Below, in pieces: positions 25,373 to 34,032 of a DNA stretch of 42,935 nt. The position numbers were made by a program, and so were the translations under genes. The DNA lies in assembly GCA_900549665.1 (NCBI GenBank), contig URPH01000024.1, positions 1 through 42,935 on the forward strand, in the 5' to 3' direction. Every line of letters begins with the position of its first letter. Within the stretch, counting starts at the first letter, position 1. The notes under the pieces were generated by a model. That model saw nothing but the letters and a program-made list of their open reading frames with translations, searched no databases and was not told the DNA's origin. Source of the DNA: an uncultured Lachnospiraceae bacterium. Lineage in GTDB: Bacteria; Bacillota; Clostridia; Lachnospirales; Lachnospiraceae.

Positions 25373-26608
25373 TTACTGTTCATTGTACTTCTTGATCAAA
25401 ATACTGGCATTGTGTCCGCCAAAACCAAGGGAATTGGACAATGCATAGGGAACCTGCTCCTGATAAGATTGTCTGCAGTAATTTAAATTAAGCTCCTCTT
25501 CCGATTTCTCAAGTCCTACTGTTCTGTGAATAAAGTTTTCTTCCATTTCTTTTATGCAGGTTATAAATTCAACAGCACCGGCTGCACCGAGCAGATGACC
25601 GATCATGGATTTTGTTGAATTTATCTTCAGATGATCTGCATGCTTTCCAAACGCAAGCTTTATCGCTCTTGTCTCAAACAGATCATTGTGATGGGTACTC
25701 GTACCATGTGCATTGATATAGGTCAGTTCCTCTTTATCAATTCCGCCATCCTGAATTGCACAAAGCATGGCACGTGCGGCTCCCTGTCCATCCTCGGCCG
25801 GCGATGTAATGTGAAATGCATCCGATGAGCAGCCATAGCCTATTACCTCTGCATAGATCCTTGCTCCTCTTCTTTTTGCGTGCTCAAACTCCTCGAGTAC
25901 CACAATTCCCGCTCCTTCACCCATGACAAACCCGCTTCTTTCTTCATCAAAAGGAATGGAGCAGCGCTTGGGATCGGTACTGTCCGTCAATGCAGTCAGA
26001 GCTGCAAAACCGGCAATGCCTATAGGTGTAATGCTGCTTTCGGTACCTCCGGCAAGCATCACGTCCGCATCCCCGTACTGAATTGTCCGGAAAGCCTCAC
26101 CTATTGAATTGGTGCCACTGGCACATGCCGTTACCACATCGAGACTTTTCCCTTTAAGACCATAAGCAATACTGACATTGCCTGCTGCCATATTGGAGAT
26201 CATAAGCGGCACCAGCAGCGGGTTGACTCTGGACGGCCCTTTTTCCAAGAGACGCTTATGCTCTCTCTCCATGGCCTGTAAGCTTCCGATTCCGCTGCTG
26301 ATCGCGCAACCGACGCGGTATGGATCCTCTTTTTCCATATCGATAGCAGAATCCTCCATGGCTTCCTTTGATGCCGCAACAGCAAACTGTGAAAAACGCT
26401 CCATCCTGCGTGCGGATTTTTTATCCATATAAAAAGCCGGATCAAAATCCTTTACCTCTGCAGCAAGTCTGCATTTATATTCTGATGCATCAAACTGGGT
26501 GATTTCCGAAAATCCGGTCTTTTCTGCTTTTACATTTTCAAAAAAATCCTTTACATTGTTTCCGATCGGGGTTATCGCTCCCAAACCCGTGACAACTACT
26601 CTTCTCAT
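25373..26608 (-). CDS. fabF: 3-oxoacyl-ACP synthase II
   Basis: 411 residues, the elongating condensing enzyme. It has the Cys of VVTACASGTNSIGEA, the two His of NAHGTSTHHNDLFE and NSTKSMIGHLLGAAGAVE, and the C-terminal NSLGFGGHNAS. The start overlaps the fabG stop (ATGA). Both FabB-like and FabF-like roles are possible; length and motifs fit FabF. Confidence 0.95.
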   Translation of the reverse strand: MRRVVVTGLGAITPIGNNVKDFFENVKAEKTGFSEITQFDASEYKCRLAAEVKDFDPAFYMDKKSARRMERFSQFAVAASKEAMEDSAIDMEKEDPYRVGCAISSGIGSLQAMEREHKRLLEKGPSRVNPLLVPLMISNMAAGNVSIAYGLKGKSLDVVTACASGTNSIGEAFRTIQYGDADVMLAGGTESSITPIGIAGFAALTALTDSTDPKRCSIPFDEERSGFVMGEGAGIVVLEEFEHAKRRGARIYAEVIGYGCSSDAFHITSPAEDGQGAARAMLCAIQDGGIDKEELTYINAHGTSTHHNDLFETRAIKLAFGKHADHLKINSTKSMIGHLLGAAGAVEFITCIKEMEENFIHRTVGLEKSEEELNLNYCRQSYQEQVPYALSNSLGFGGHNASILIKKYNEQ

Positions 26609-27342
26609 ATTGCCATACCTCCGTCTACACAGATCACCTGTCCTGTAATATATTCTGCCTCATCCGCCAGAAATCCGACCAGCCTTGCAACATCCTCCGG
26701 TTTTCCCATATGTCCCATCGGTATCATTGCTTCTATACCTTTTTTGGCATCCTCAGACATCTGTCTGGTCATATCCGTATCAATAAATCCCGGGGCAACT
26801 GCATTGATGCAGATTCCCCTACCGGAAAGTTCCCTTGCCACTGCTTTAGTCAGCCCGATCACTCCTGCCTTGGAAGCCGAATAATTTGCCTGTCCTGCAT
26901 TCCCGATCACACCGCTCACAGAAGCTATATTGATGATTCTTCCGCTTTTTTGTTTTAAAAACCATCTGGAAAAATGACGGATCATATTATAAGTACCCTT
27001 TAAATTGGTATCCATAACAGAATCAAAATCCTGTTCACTCATTTTCATAATGAGCCCGTCTCTTGTGATTCCGGCATTGTTAACGAGTATATCCAGCCTT
27101 CCATAGCGGCCGATTACATCCTTTGCCAGCTTTTCACAGGCAGCAAAATCAGCAACGTCACATTTTACGGCAACTGCTTCACCACCATTTTTTTTAATTT
27201 CGGAAACCGTCTGTTGTGCTTTTTCCTCAGATCCGCTGTAATTGACGATAACAGTGGCGCCTCTCTCTGCCAGTTCCATGGCAATCGCTTTTCCAATCCC
27301 TCTTGAAGCTCCCGTTACCAATGCGATTTTTTCTGTTAACAT
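26605..27342 (-). CDS. fabG: 3-oxoacyl-ACP reductase
   Basis: 245-residue SDR enzyme using NADPH. It has the cofactor motif GASRGIGKA, NNAGITRD, and the catalytic Ser/Tyr/Lys in NIASVSGVIGNAGQANYSASK; the C-terminus is VDGGMAI. It overlaps fabD by seven bases and fabF by four. Confidence 0.96.
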   Translation of the reverse strand: MLTEKIALVTGASRGIGKAIAMELAERGATVIVNYSGSEEKAQQTVSEIKKNGGEAVAVKCDVADFAACEKLAKDVIGRYGRLDILVNNAGITRDGLIMKMSEQDFDSVMDTNLKGTYNMIRHFSRWFLKQKSGRIINIASVSGVIGNAGQANYSASKAGVIGLTKAVARELSGRGICINAVAPGFIDTDMTRQMSEDAKKGIEAMIPMGHMGKPEDVARLVGFLADEAEYITGQVICVDGGMAI

Positions 27343-28259
27343 ACAAGTTCCTCCGCAACTTTTTCCAGATCTTCAACTGTCTGGATACTGTACACGACCA
27401 CATTCGGATCAATCTTTTTTATAAATCCGGCAAGTGTCCTTCCCGGACCGATCTCAATAAAGGTATCAACTCCTTCTTTTATCATACACTCTACACTCTG
27501 CTGCCATCTGACCGAGCTTACCACCTGTTTTGAGAGCAGCTCCTTTATGCCATCGCAGTCCGTTACCAAAGAAGCGGAAACATTGCAGATGTAAGGTATT
27601 TTGGGAGTATGGACCTCAACATCGTCCAGAGCTTTCGAGAGCTCCTCCTGTGCCTTTTTTAAAAGTGCGGAATGAAACGGTCCACTGACCTTTAAAGGAA
27701 TACATCTGCGTGCGCCGGCATTTTTCAATGCTTCGGAAGCTCTGTCTACCGCATCCTTCTGACCGGTGATCACAATCTGTCCGGGACAGTTATAATTGGC
27801 GATCGATACAACACCCTCCGTCTGCTCGCAGATTTCCTCAATTTTTTCCGCATCCATACCTATCACGGCAGTCATTGCTCCACCCTCGGGATATGCTTCC
27901 TGCATATACAGCCCTCTTTTACGGATAATGGTAAACAGCTCCGGATATTCCAGAACATTTGCGGCTGCCAACGCTCCGTATTCTCCAAGACTGAGTCCCG
28001 CGCACAGATCTGCCCTGATCTTCTTCGTTTTAACAGCTTCCAGAATGGCCACTTCTGTTGCAAGCATGGCAACCTGTGTATATTCTGTAATATTGAGCTT
28101 ATCATTCTCTTCAAAGCACAGGGCGGCAACATCCAGTCCCGTGCTTTCGGATGCAATACGATAAATCTCCTTTGATTCCGGATATGTATCATAAAAGTCC
28201 TTTCCCATTCCGGTATACTGTGCTCCCTGTCCGGGGAAGATAAATGCAGTTTTTTTCAT
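27336..28259 (-). CDS. fabD: Malonyl-CoA:ACP transacylase
   Basis: 307 residues from the ATG at 28259 (AGAGGTG upstream); the open frame extends 32 codons further but has no site there and would run into fabK. It has FIFPGQGAQYTGMG, the nucleophile Ser in CAGLSLGEYGALAAA, Arg in RKRGLYMQ and the catalytic His in VSGPFHSALL. It loads malonyl onto ACP for fabH and fabF. Confidence 0.95.
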   Translation of the reverse strand: MKKTAFIFPGQGAQYTGMGKDFYDTYPESKEIYRIASESTGLDVAALCFEENDKLNITEYTQVAMLATEVAILEAVKTKKIRADLCAGLSLGEYGALAAANVLEYPELFTIIRKRGLYMQEAYPEGGAMTAVIGMDAEKIEEICEQTEGVVSIANYNCPGQIVITGQKDAVDRASEALKNAGARRCIPLKVSGPFHSALLKKAQEELSKALDDVEVHTPKIPYICNVSASLVTDCDGIKELLSKQVVSSVRWQQSVECMIKEGVDTFIEIGPGRTLAGFIKKIDPNVVVYSIQTVEDLEKVAEELVC

Positions 28260-28269
28260 ATGACACCTC

Positions 28270-29193
28270 TTATCTGCCAAGCAGACGGTCTGCCTGCTCC
28301 ATAATCTCATTGATGATTTCCTTACAGCTGTCCTGTGACCTGACAAGCCCCGCAATCTGACCGGCCATCAGTGTACCACCTGCTGTATCTCCGTCAATTA
28401 CAGCTCTGCGCAGGGATCCCAGAGTCAGCTTTTCCAGTTCCATAAAATCAACCCCCTGCTTTTCCATCTCCTGGTATTCCCTGGTCATCTGATTCCTGAG
28501 GCATCGAACCGGATGTCCCGTAGATGCACCCGTAATTGTCGAATCAATATCTTTGGCACGGATAATTTTCTGCTTGTAATTCTCATGCACAATCGATTCC
28601 TTTGCAGCAACAAAGCGGGTCCCCATCTGAACACCCTCTGCACCAAGCATAAATGCCGCTGCCATTCCTCTCCCGTCAGCAATACCTCCGGCAGCAATAA
28701 CAGGAATGGAAACCGCATCGGCTATCTGTGGAACCAATGCCATTGTCGTAGTCTGTCCGATATGACCTCCACTTTCCATTCCTTCGGCAACAACGGCATC
28801 CGCACCTGCCCGTTCCATCATTTTTGCCATTGCAACACTTGCAACAACAGGGATCACCTTTACGCCGGCTTCTTTCCACATATGCATATATTTTGCAGGA
28901 TTCCCTGCACCTGTCGTAACCACCTTTACGCCTTCTTCAACGACAATCTGCGCTACCTCATCCGCATTGGGATTTAACAACATAATATTCACACCAAAAG
29001 GCCGGTTTGTCATAGCCTTGCATTTTATGATCTGTTCCCTGACTATTTCCGCCGGTGCGCTTGCAGCCCCGATAATACCCAGACCACCTGCATTGGAAAC
29101 CGCCGATGCCAGATTGTACTCTGCCACCCAGGCCATGCCGCCCTGAATAATCGGATATTGTATTTCCAGTAATTCCGCAACCCTGCTCTTCAT
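28270..29193 (-). CDS. fabK: Enoyl-ACP reductase II, FMN-dependent
   Basis: 307 residues from the ATG at 29193, chosen because GGAGG lies seven bases upstream. It is an NPD-family TIM barrel with YPIIQGGMAWVAEY, PFGVNIMLLNPNADE, VVAEGMESGGHIGQT, VIAAGGIADGRGMAAA and GVQMGTRFVAA. FabK replaces FabI in many Firmicutes and catalyses the last reduction of each cycle. Its place right after acpP matches streptococcal operons and supports FabK rather than nitronate monooxygenase. Confidence 0.93.
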   Translation of the reverse strand: MKSRVAELLEIQYPIIQGGMAWVAEYNLASAVSNAGGLGIIGAASAPAEIVREQIIKCKAMTNRPFGVNIMLLNPNADEVAQIVVEEGVKVVTTGAGNPAKYMHMWKEAGVKVIPVVASVAMAKMMERAGADAVVAEGMESGGHIGQTTTMALVPQIADAVSIPVIAAGGIADGRGMAAAFMLGAEGVQMGTRFVAAKESIVHENYKQKIIRAKDIDSTITGASTGHPVRCLRNQMTREYQEMEKQGVDFMELEKLTLGSLRRAVIDGDTAGGTLMAGQIAGLVRSQDSCKEIINEIMEQADRLLGR

Positions 29194-29215
29194 ATTCATT
29201 CCTCCGGATAAAAGC

Positions 29216-29449
29216 CTATGCTTCTACGCCTTTTTCTTTTAAATAATCCATTACTGCTCCGACGGTTGTGATGTTTTCAAGATCATCGGAGGGAATCTCT
29301 ATACCATATGCCTCTTCCAGGGCCATAACCAGTTCAAACAGATCTAAGGAATCAACTCCCAGATCCTCTTTAAAGTTTGTCTTTTCTGTAATTTCTTTTC
29401 CTTCTACATTTAACTGCTCTTCTACAATTTCGATTAATTTTTCTAACAT
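29216..29449 (-). CDS. acpP: Acyl carrier protein
   Basis: 77 residues from the ATG at 29449, with AAAGGA upstream; an in-frame upstream extension is rejected because it runs into the operator region. It is a four-helix ACP with the phosphopantetheine Ser in DLGVDSLDLFELVMALEE. It is the first gene of the operon. Confidence 0.96.
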   Translation of the reverse strand: MLEKLIEIVEEQLNVEGKEITEKTNFKEDLGVDSLDLFELVMALEEAYGIEIPSDDLENITTVGAVMDYLKEKGVEA

Positions 29450-29493
29450 TTGATTTTTCCTTTCTTTTTCCGATTTATTTTGCGTTTCAAATA

Positions 29494-29508
29494 TTTTGAT
29501 TATCAAAA
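29494..29508. promoter_or_regulatory. FabT-type operator, site 1
   Basis: TTTTGATTATCAAAA is a near-perfect palindrome that matches the streptococcal FabT box (TTTGATTATCAAA core). It lies just downstream of the predicted start point of the operon. A half-site, TTTGATTATT, follows at 29511-29520, next to the -10. Confidence 0.8.
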
Positions 29509-29520
29509 CATTTGATTATT

Positions 29521-29549
29521 ATATTATTTCCAATTAGTTTGATTGTCAA
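29521..29549 (-). promoter_or_regulatory. Sigma-A promoter of the fatty-acid operon
   Basis: On the minus strand, TTGACA (29544-29549) and TAATAT (29521-29526) are separated by 17 bp. The leader to acpP is about 65 nt. Confidence 0.85.
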
Positions 29550-29550
29550 G
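29538..29550. promoter_or_regulatory. FabT-type operator, site 2, over the -35
   Basis: TTTGATTGTCAAG is the same palindrome with two changes and covers the -35 hexamer. Together with site 1 it brackets the promoter. Confidence 0.7.
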
Positions 29551-29581
29551 ACATTTTTGAACATCCTGCCATTCCCTGTTG

Positions 29582-29629
29582 CAAAAAAGATCCACTGTGC
29601 AGGGATCAGACACTCTGCACAATGGATCT
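29582..29629 (-). terminator. Terminator of the AGCS symporter gene
   Basis: The arms at 29588-29602 and 29615-29629 form a 15-bp stem with one G-U pair, followed on the minus strand by TTTTTT. It separates the symporter from the fatty-acid promoter. Confidence 0.88.
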
Positions 29630-29672
29630 GTGGTAATTTATTTATGGATGGTTTTGATATTATATCCCGGAT

Positions 29673-31076
29673 TTAGAGCTCTTTATGTCTGGCAAGATAT
29701 GCCTTTGTCTCAGTAACGATCACATTACTCAGGAATAATAATGCAATCAGGTTGGGAATTGCCATCAATGCATTGAAGATATCTGCAATGACCCATACTT
29801 CAGATACGGTAAAATAGGGTCCGATAAATACTGCCAGAATATACAGCCAGCGATAGCCTTTGACAACACCCTGTCTGCGTCCGCTAAGATACTCCAGACA
29901 ACGTTCGCTGTAATAATCCCATCCGAGAATAGTGGTAAATGCAAAGAAGATCAGACAAAGCATCAAAATAAATGCAATCACTTCTCCGGCAAAGGGAATG
30001 CCTGTCTGAAAAGCATATGTAGTAACCGCCACACCCTCAAGGCCTATATCCCATGCCCCGGTAATGACAATGGATAAGCCTGTCATGGTACAGATAACAA
30101 TCGTATCAATAAAGGTACCTGTCATAGATACCAGTCCCTGACGGACAGGCTCTTTGGTCTGGGCTGCCGCTGCCGCGATCGGAGCAGAACCAAGTCCGGC
30201 CTCATTAGAGAAAATACCACGGGCAATACCCTTTTGCATCGCAACGATAATAGCACCAAGCGTACCTCCGGCAACTGCCTTCGCACCAAATGCGGAAGTT
30301 ACGATCTCAACAATGGCTGCGGGAATCTGCTTGATATTGAAGATCAGTAAAATCAGACAGAACAGCACATAAATAATTGCCATAAACGGTACAACGACCT
30401 GTGATACCGTCGCAATTCTCTTTAAACCACCGATAACAACCAGCGCAACAAAAACGGTAAGAATAATACCTGCGATCACAACGGCAATCGATGTCTCCCT
30501 GCCAAGCACATTGATCGTGTTGGATGCATTGGGATCAAAGAAATTGCCTACCGCACTGGTGATACCGTTTACCTGTGTAAATGTACCGATTCCCATCAAT
30601 CCGACACATACGCCAAAGAAAGCAAACAGCTTTGCAAGCCATTTCCAATTCTTTCCCATACCGTTTTCAATATAATAGAAAGGTCCGCCTAATACATGTC
30701 CCTCTTTGTCAATGGTACGATATTTTACAGCAAGCAGACCCTCTGCATACTTGGTTGCCATACCAAATAATGCTGCAACCTCCATCCAGAAAAGTGCTCC
30801 CGGTCCTCCTGCTACAAGAGCCGTTGCTACACCGACGATATTGCCGGTTCCGATTGTTGCGGATAACGCTGTACAAAGAGCTCCGAAGCTTGTAACCTCT
30901 CCTTCTCCGTTATCCTCATTTTTTACCATAAATTTCAGGGCTTTCCCTAAATGACGGATTTGTAAAAATCCGAGACGTGCAGTCAGATAAATACCTGTCG
31001 CCAGTATCAGTACAATCAATACCGGTCCCCACACAAAGCTGTCAATGCTGTCAAGCATGGCATCAAACATTTCCAT
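29673..31076 (-). CDS. Sodium:alanine/glycine symporter (AGCS family)
   Basis: 467 residues from the ATG at 31076, with GGAGG seven bases upstream; an in-frame GTG five codons earlier lies within the site. About eleven transmembrane helices are seen. Family motifs include ATIGTGNIVGVATALVAGGP, ALFWMEVAALFGMATKYAE, GIARGIFSNEAGLGSAPIA and GWDYYSERCLEYL. It takes up alanine or glycine with sodium. A 5-bp hairpin (GGTCC/GGACC) lies just before the ribosome binding site, and a terminator follows the gene. Confidence 0.93.
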   Translation of the reverse strand: MEMFDAMLDSIDSFVWGPVLIVLILATGIYLTARLGFLQIRHLGKALKFMVKNEDNGEGEVTSFGALCTALSATIGTGNIVGVATALVAGGPGALFWMEVAALFGMATKYAEGLLAVKYRTIDKEGHVLGGPFYYIENGMGKNWKWLAKLFAFFGVCVGLMGIGTFTQVNGITSAVGNFFDPNASNTINVLGRETSIAVVIAGIILTVFVALVVIGGLKRIATVSQVVVPFMAIIYVLFCLILLIFNIKQIPAAIVEIVTSAFGAKAVAGGTLGAIIVAMQKGIARGIFSNEAGLGSAPIAAAAAQTKEPVRQGLVSMTGTFIDTIVICTMTGLSIVITGAWDIGLEGVAVTTYAFQTGIPFAGEVIAFILMLCLIFFAFTTILGWDYYSERCLEYLSGRRQGVVKGYRWLYILAVFIGPYFTVSEVWVIADIFNALMAIPNLIALLFLSNVIVTETKAYLARHKEL

Positions 31077-31233
31077 TTTTTGGTCCTCCACTCATTTTTT
31101 AACGGTCCTCAGACGGACCATTCTATATACCCAGCATCCCTTAGAATCTATGCTTTGCATATCCTGTTAAAACACAATACTTTTTTATCATAACTTTTAT
31201 ATCAAAATTCGTCAAATACTATTATGATACCTG

Positions 31234-31647
31234 TTACAATACCATAACCAGAGTTCCTATCCCGATCAGAATACATCCGACCAGAGACTTTGGGGTAAAC
31301 CTCTCGTGTAAAAATACAAAAGCAAGCACCAGAGTAATGACCACACTCAATTTGTCAACGGGCACAACCTTGGAAGCTTCTCCGATCTGCAATGCCCTGT
31401 AGTAACACAGCCATGAAGCACCGGTAGCCAGCCCCGATAAAATCAGGAAAATCCAGCTCTTTTTGCTGATCTCCTGTATCCCGCTCTGCGCCCCGGTCAG
31501 AAATACCATTCCCCACGCCATAACAACGACTACCATTGTACGTACAGCCGTGGCGAGATTGGAATTGACACCTTCAATTCCGACCTTTGCCAGAATAGAA
31601 GTCAGAGCTGCAAAAATAGAAGAAAGAAGTGCAAACAATAACCACAT
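31234..31647 (-). CDS. Half-size EamA/DMT-family transporter
   Basis: 137 residues with four or five hydrophobic helices and a single EamA repeat: SSIFAALTSILAKVGIEGV at the start, TGASWLCYYRALQIGEASKV, and DKLSVVITLVLAFVFLHER near the end. Usual DMT exporters carry two repeats, so this must dimerise, as in SMR-type proteins. The substrate is unknown. Confidence 0.85.
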   Translation of the reverse strand: MWLLFALLSSIFAALTSILAKVGIEGVNSNLATAVRTMVVVVMAWGMVFLTGAQSGIQEISKKSWIFLILSGLATGASWLCYYRALQIGEASKVVPVDKLSVVITLVLAFVFLHERFTPKSLVGCILIGIGTLVMVL

Positions 31648-31698
31648 ACCATTTCATCCGCCTTTCATAAATAAGATATTAAGGTCAAAAGGTACAAT

Positions 31699-31748
31699 AA
31701 AAAGCTGATAACTTCTGCAAATATCAGAATAGAAGTCATCAGCTTTTT
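31699..31748 (-). terminator. Terminator after the FakA-like gene
   Basis: The 18-nt arms at 31699-31716 and 31731-31748 pair with one G-U, and TTTTTATT follows on the minus strand. Confidence 0.85.
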
Positions 31749-31791
31749 GTTGTGCCATGATTCGTCCGGATCCCGTTGATCAAAACTCTTC

Positions 31792-32082
31792 TTATCCCTG
31801 AAGTCCGTTGGCCTGACGAATCATATCTTCCACGACAACATCATAGATCTCGCCAAGTGTATTGCAGTACTCCAAAATTTTCCACGGCTCATTGGTGTGG
31901 AAATGAATCTTGATCAAATCCTCATCTCCGGCTGCAATTAAACTGTTTCCTTCGAAATTAGCCGTAATATAGTCTGCAATCGCATCCTCATCCAGATCCT
32001 CATCTCTTCTGTCGATCAAAAGCTGTGTATCGTAACGGTATGCAAATTGATCGTCTTCGGCATCAATTGACTGAATTGCCAT
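31792..32082 (-). CDS. Stand-alone FakA/YloV-like middle domain
   Basis: 96 residues. The stretch from FAYRYDTQLLI through AGDEDLIKIHFHTNEPWKIL to GEIYDVVVEDMIRQ resembles the region after the DAK2 domain in YloV/FakA, the ATP-binding half of fatty-acid kinase. Full FakA is about 550 residues and has the DAK2 kinase domain; that domain is absent here. GGGAGGTG lies before the ATG and a terminator follows, so this is an intact small gene and not a fragment of a broken one. A regulatory or decoy partner is possible. The family comparison is from memory. Confidence 0.65.
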   Translation of the reverse strand: MAIQSIDAEDDQFAYRYDTQLLIDRRDEDLDEDAIADYITANFEGNSLIAAGDEDLIKIHFHTNEPWKILEYCNTLGEIYDVVVEDMIRQANGLQG

Positions 32083-32300
32083 CTTGTCACCTCCCTGTCG
32101 GACCGACCGATGATATCTAAAAATTTCCTTCCATCATTATAGCTTTTTTAGATATCTATTTCAACGCGTCTTACGTATAAATTTGAGCACAATGCAACGA
32201 AAGCACATGTATCAGGCAGCAAAAACCGCATATTACATATGAAAATGTGAAACCACGTCTGCCATAATAATCGGAGCCGTCATAAGTCGCATTGATGATA

Positions 32301-32903
32301 CTATATATCTTTTTCCACCTGAAGATTGATCTCATCCTCGCATGCAGCCATGGCCTGCAAGGTCAGTGTCAGCAGTTTTTCCAGATTCCAGCCAAGCTGG
32401 GCGGCGCCTCTTTCGATCACTTCTCTCGAACAGCCGGCCGCAAAGCCCTTGCTCTTGTATTTTTTCTTTAGGGATTTCAGTTCCATGTCCTTGGTGCTCT
32501 TGGACGGCCGCATCAATGCCGCAGCCCAGATCAGGCCGGTCAGCTCATCCACCGCAAACAATACCTTTTCCATTTCATGTACAGGCTCAGTATCCAGGGT
32601 GACACCACATTCGATCGTGATCCCATATCCATGAGAAACCACGGCGTGGATAATATCCTCAGACACACCGCCCTCTCTCAAAAGCTCCGGAGCCTTCAGA
32701 CAGTGCTCTGACGGATACAGTTCAAAATCAATATCGTGAAGAAGTCCGACAATTCCCCAGTACTCCTCGTCATCGCCATATCCAAGCTCTTTTGCAAACC
32801 ATTTCATAACTGCTTCAACCGTATAGGCATGCTGTAAATGAAATGGATCCTTGTTGTATTTTTTTAACAGATCAAGCGCATCTTCTCTTGCTATATGTTC
32901 CAA
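32301..32903 (-). CDS. HD-domain phosphohydrolase-like protein
   Basis: 200 residues from a TTG at 32903 with GGAGATG upstream. It has the HD-superfamily pattern: HLQHAYTVEAVMKWFA, VGLLHDIDFELYPSEH, HAVVSHGYGITI and FAVDELTGLIWAAALMRP. Proteins with this layout are often annotated as hydrolases with no known substrate. It stands alone, with 218 bp downstream in which I see nothing. Confidence 0.85.
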   Translation of the reverse strand: MEHIAREDALDLLKKYNKDPFHLQHAYTVEAVMKWFAKELGYGDDEEYWGIVGLLHDIDFELYPSEHCLKAPELLREGGVSEDIIHAVVSHGYGITIECGVTLDTEPVHEMEKVLFAVDELTGLIWAAALMRPSKSTKDMELKSLKKKYKSKGFAAGCSREVIERGAAQLGWNLEKLLTLTLQAMAACEDEINLQVEKDI

Positions 32904-33043
32904 TGTAATACATCTCCTATCATGATAAATCTGATTTTATTTTATCACGTCTCATCAGAGCCGGATAATTTTTAAATTCTATCATGACTTATAGAAAAAT
33001 CCTATAGCAGCGTATTTAAGAGAAAACCGGACTCTCCATTATA

Positions 33044-33964
33044 CTACGGCAGCATATGACCTGCTGCAAGATACAACTCATACCATTCCTCTCTGGTCAG
33101 ACTGATTTTACCGGCCTCACAAATATCATCTATGCGGCTTTTTTTCATCGTCCCGGCAATCACCTGCATTTTTGCCGGATGTCGGAGGATCCATGCGGTC
33201 GCAACCGCTGTATTGCTGACATGATATTTTTCAGCTATCCGGTCAATGACTCTGTTGAGCTCCTCATATTTTTCACTGCCCAGAAATGTACCCTCAAACA
33301 TACCATATTGAAACGGAGACCATACCTGAATGGTAATATCCTTTAGCCGACAATAATCCAGGACTCTTCCATCCCTGTCCATGGAACCGCGGCTTTCCAT
33401 ATTGACTTCCATCCCACTGCTTATCATATTGGAATTTACAATGCCGAACTGGAGCTGATCCGTCAGCAACGGCTGTCTGAGATATTTTTGCAACAACTCC
33501 ATCTGCATGGAGCTGTGATTGGAGACTCCAAAATTTCTGACCTTTCCCTGCGCATAGAGCTTATCAAAGGCTTCTGCCACTTCCTCAGGCTCCACCAGCG
33601 CATCCGGTCTGTGAATAAGCAGCATATCCAGATAGTCTGTTCCCAATCTGCTTAAAATTCCTTCGGTTGCAGATATGATATAGTCTGCTGAATTGTTATA
33701 ACACTTTCCGGGAACAATCCCGCATTTCGACTGCAGAAAAATCCTGTCTCTCATGCCGGGATTTTTCTTTAAAACTTCCCCGAATATTTTTTCGCAGCTG
33801 CCGCCTCCATAAATATCCGCATGATCAAAGCAGTTGATTCCCTTTTCTGCGGCATGGCATACCAGATCCTCTGCTTCCTTAACATCCAGATCTGTCATTC
33901 TCATACAGCCGATGGCTATTCTGGATACCTTTGCTGTACTCGTTCCCAATGTCTGATAATCCAT
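33044..33964 (-). CDS. Aldo/keto reductase
   Basis: 306-residue TIM barrel using NADPH. The catalytic tetrad is present: Asp and Tyr in FDHADIYGGG, Lys in LQSKCGIVPG, His in MLLIHRPDALVEP. The C-terminal cofactor part has AIGCMRM at the start and VIAGTMKKSRIDDICEA near the end. The overall sequence is closest to YdhF-type oxidoreductases. AGGAG precedes the ATG. Confidence 0.92.
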   Translation of the reverse strand: MDYQTLGTSTAKVSRIAIGCMRMTDLDVKEAEDLVCHAAEKGINCFDHADIYGGGSCEKIFGEVLKKNPGMRDRIFLQSKCGIVPGKCYNNSADYIISATEGILSRLGTDYLDMLLIHRPDALVEPEEVAEAFDKLYAQGKVRNFGVSNHSSMQMELLQKYLRQPLLTDQLQFGIVNSNMISSGMEVNMESRGSMDRDGRVLDYCRLKDITIQVWSPFQYGMFEGTFLGSEKYEELNRVIDRIAEKYHVSNTAVATAWILRHPAKMQVIAGTMKKSRIDDICEAGKISLTREEWYELYLAAGHMLP

Positions 33965-34032
33965 TTTTGACTTCTCCTTTATCTATCTATAAGGTTATGA
34001 TATCCAATTTACCTTTTCAATTATGTACGCTT

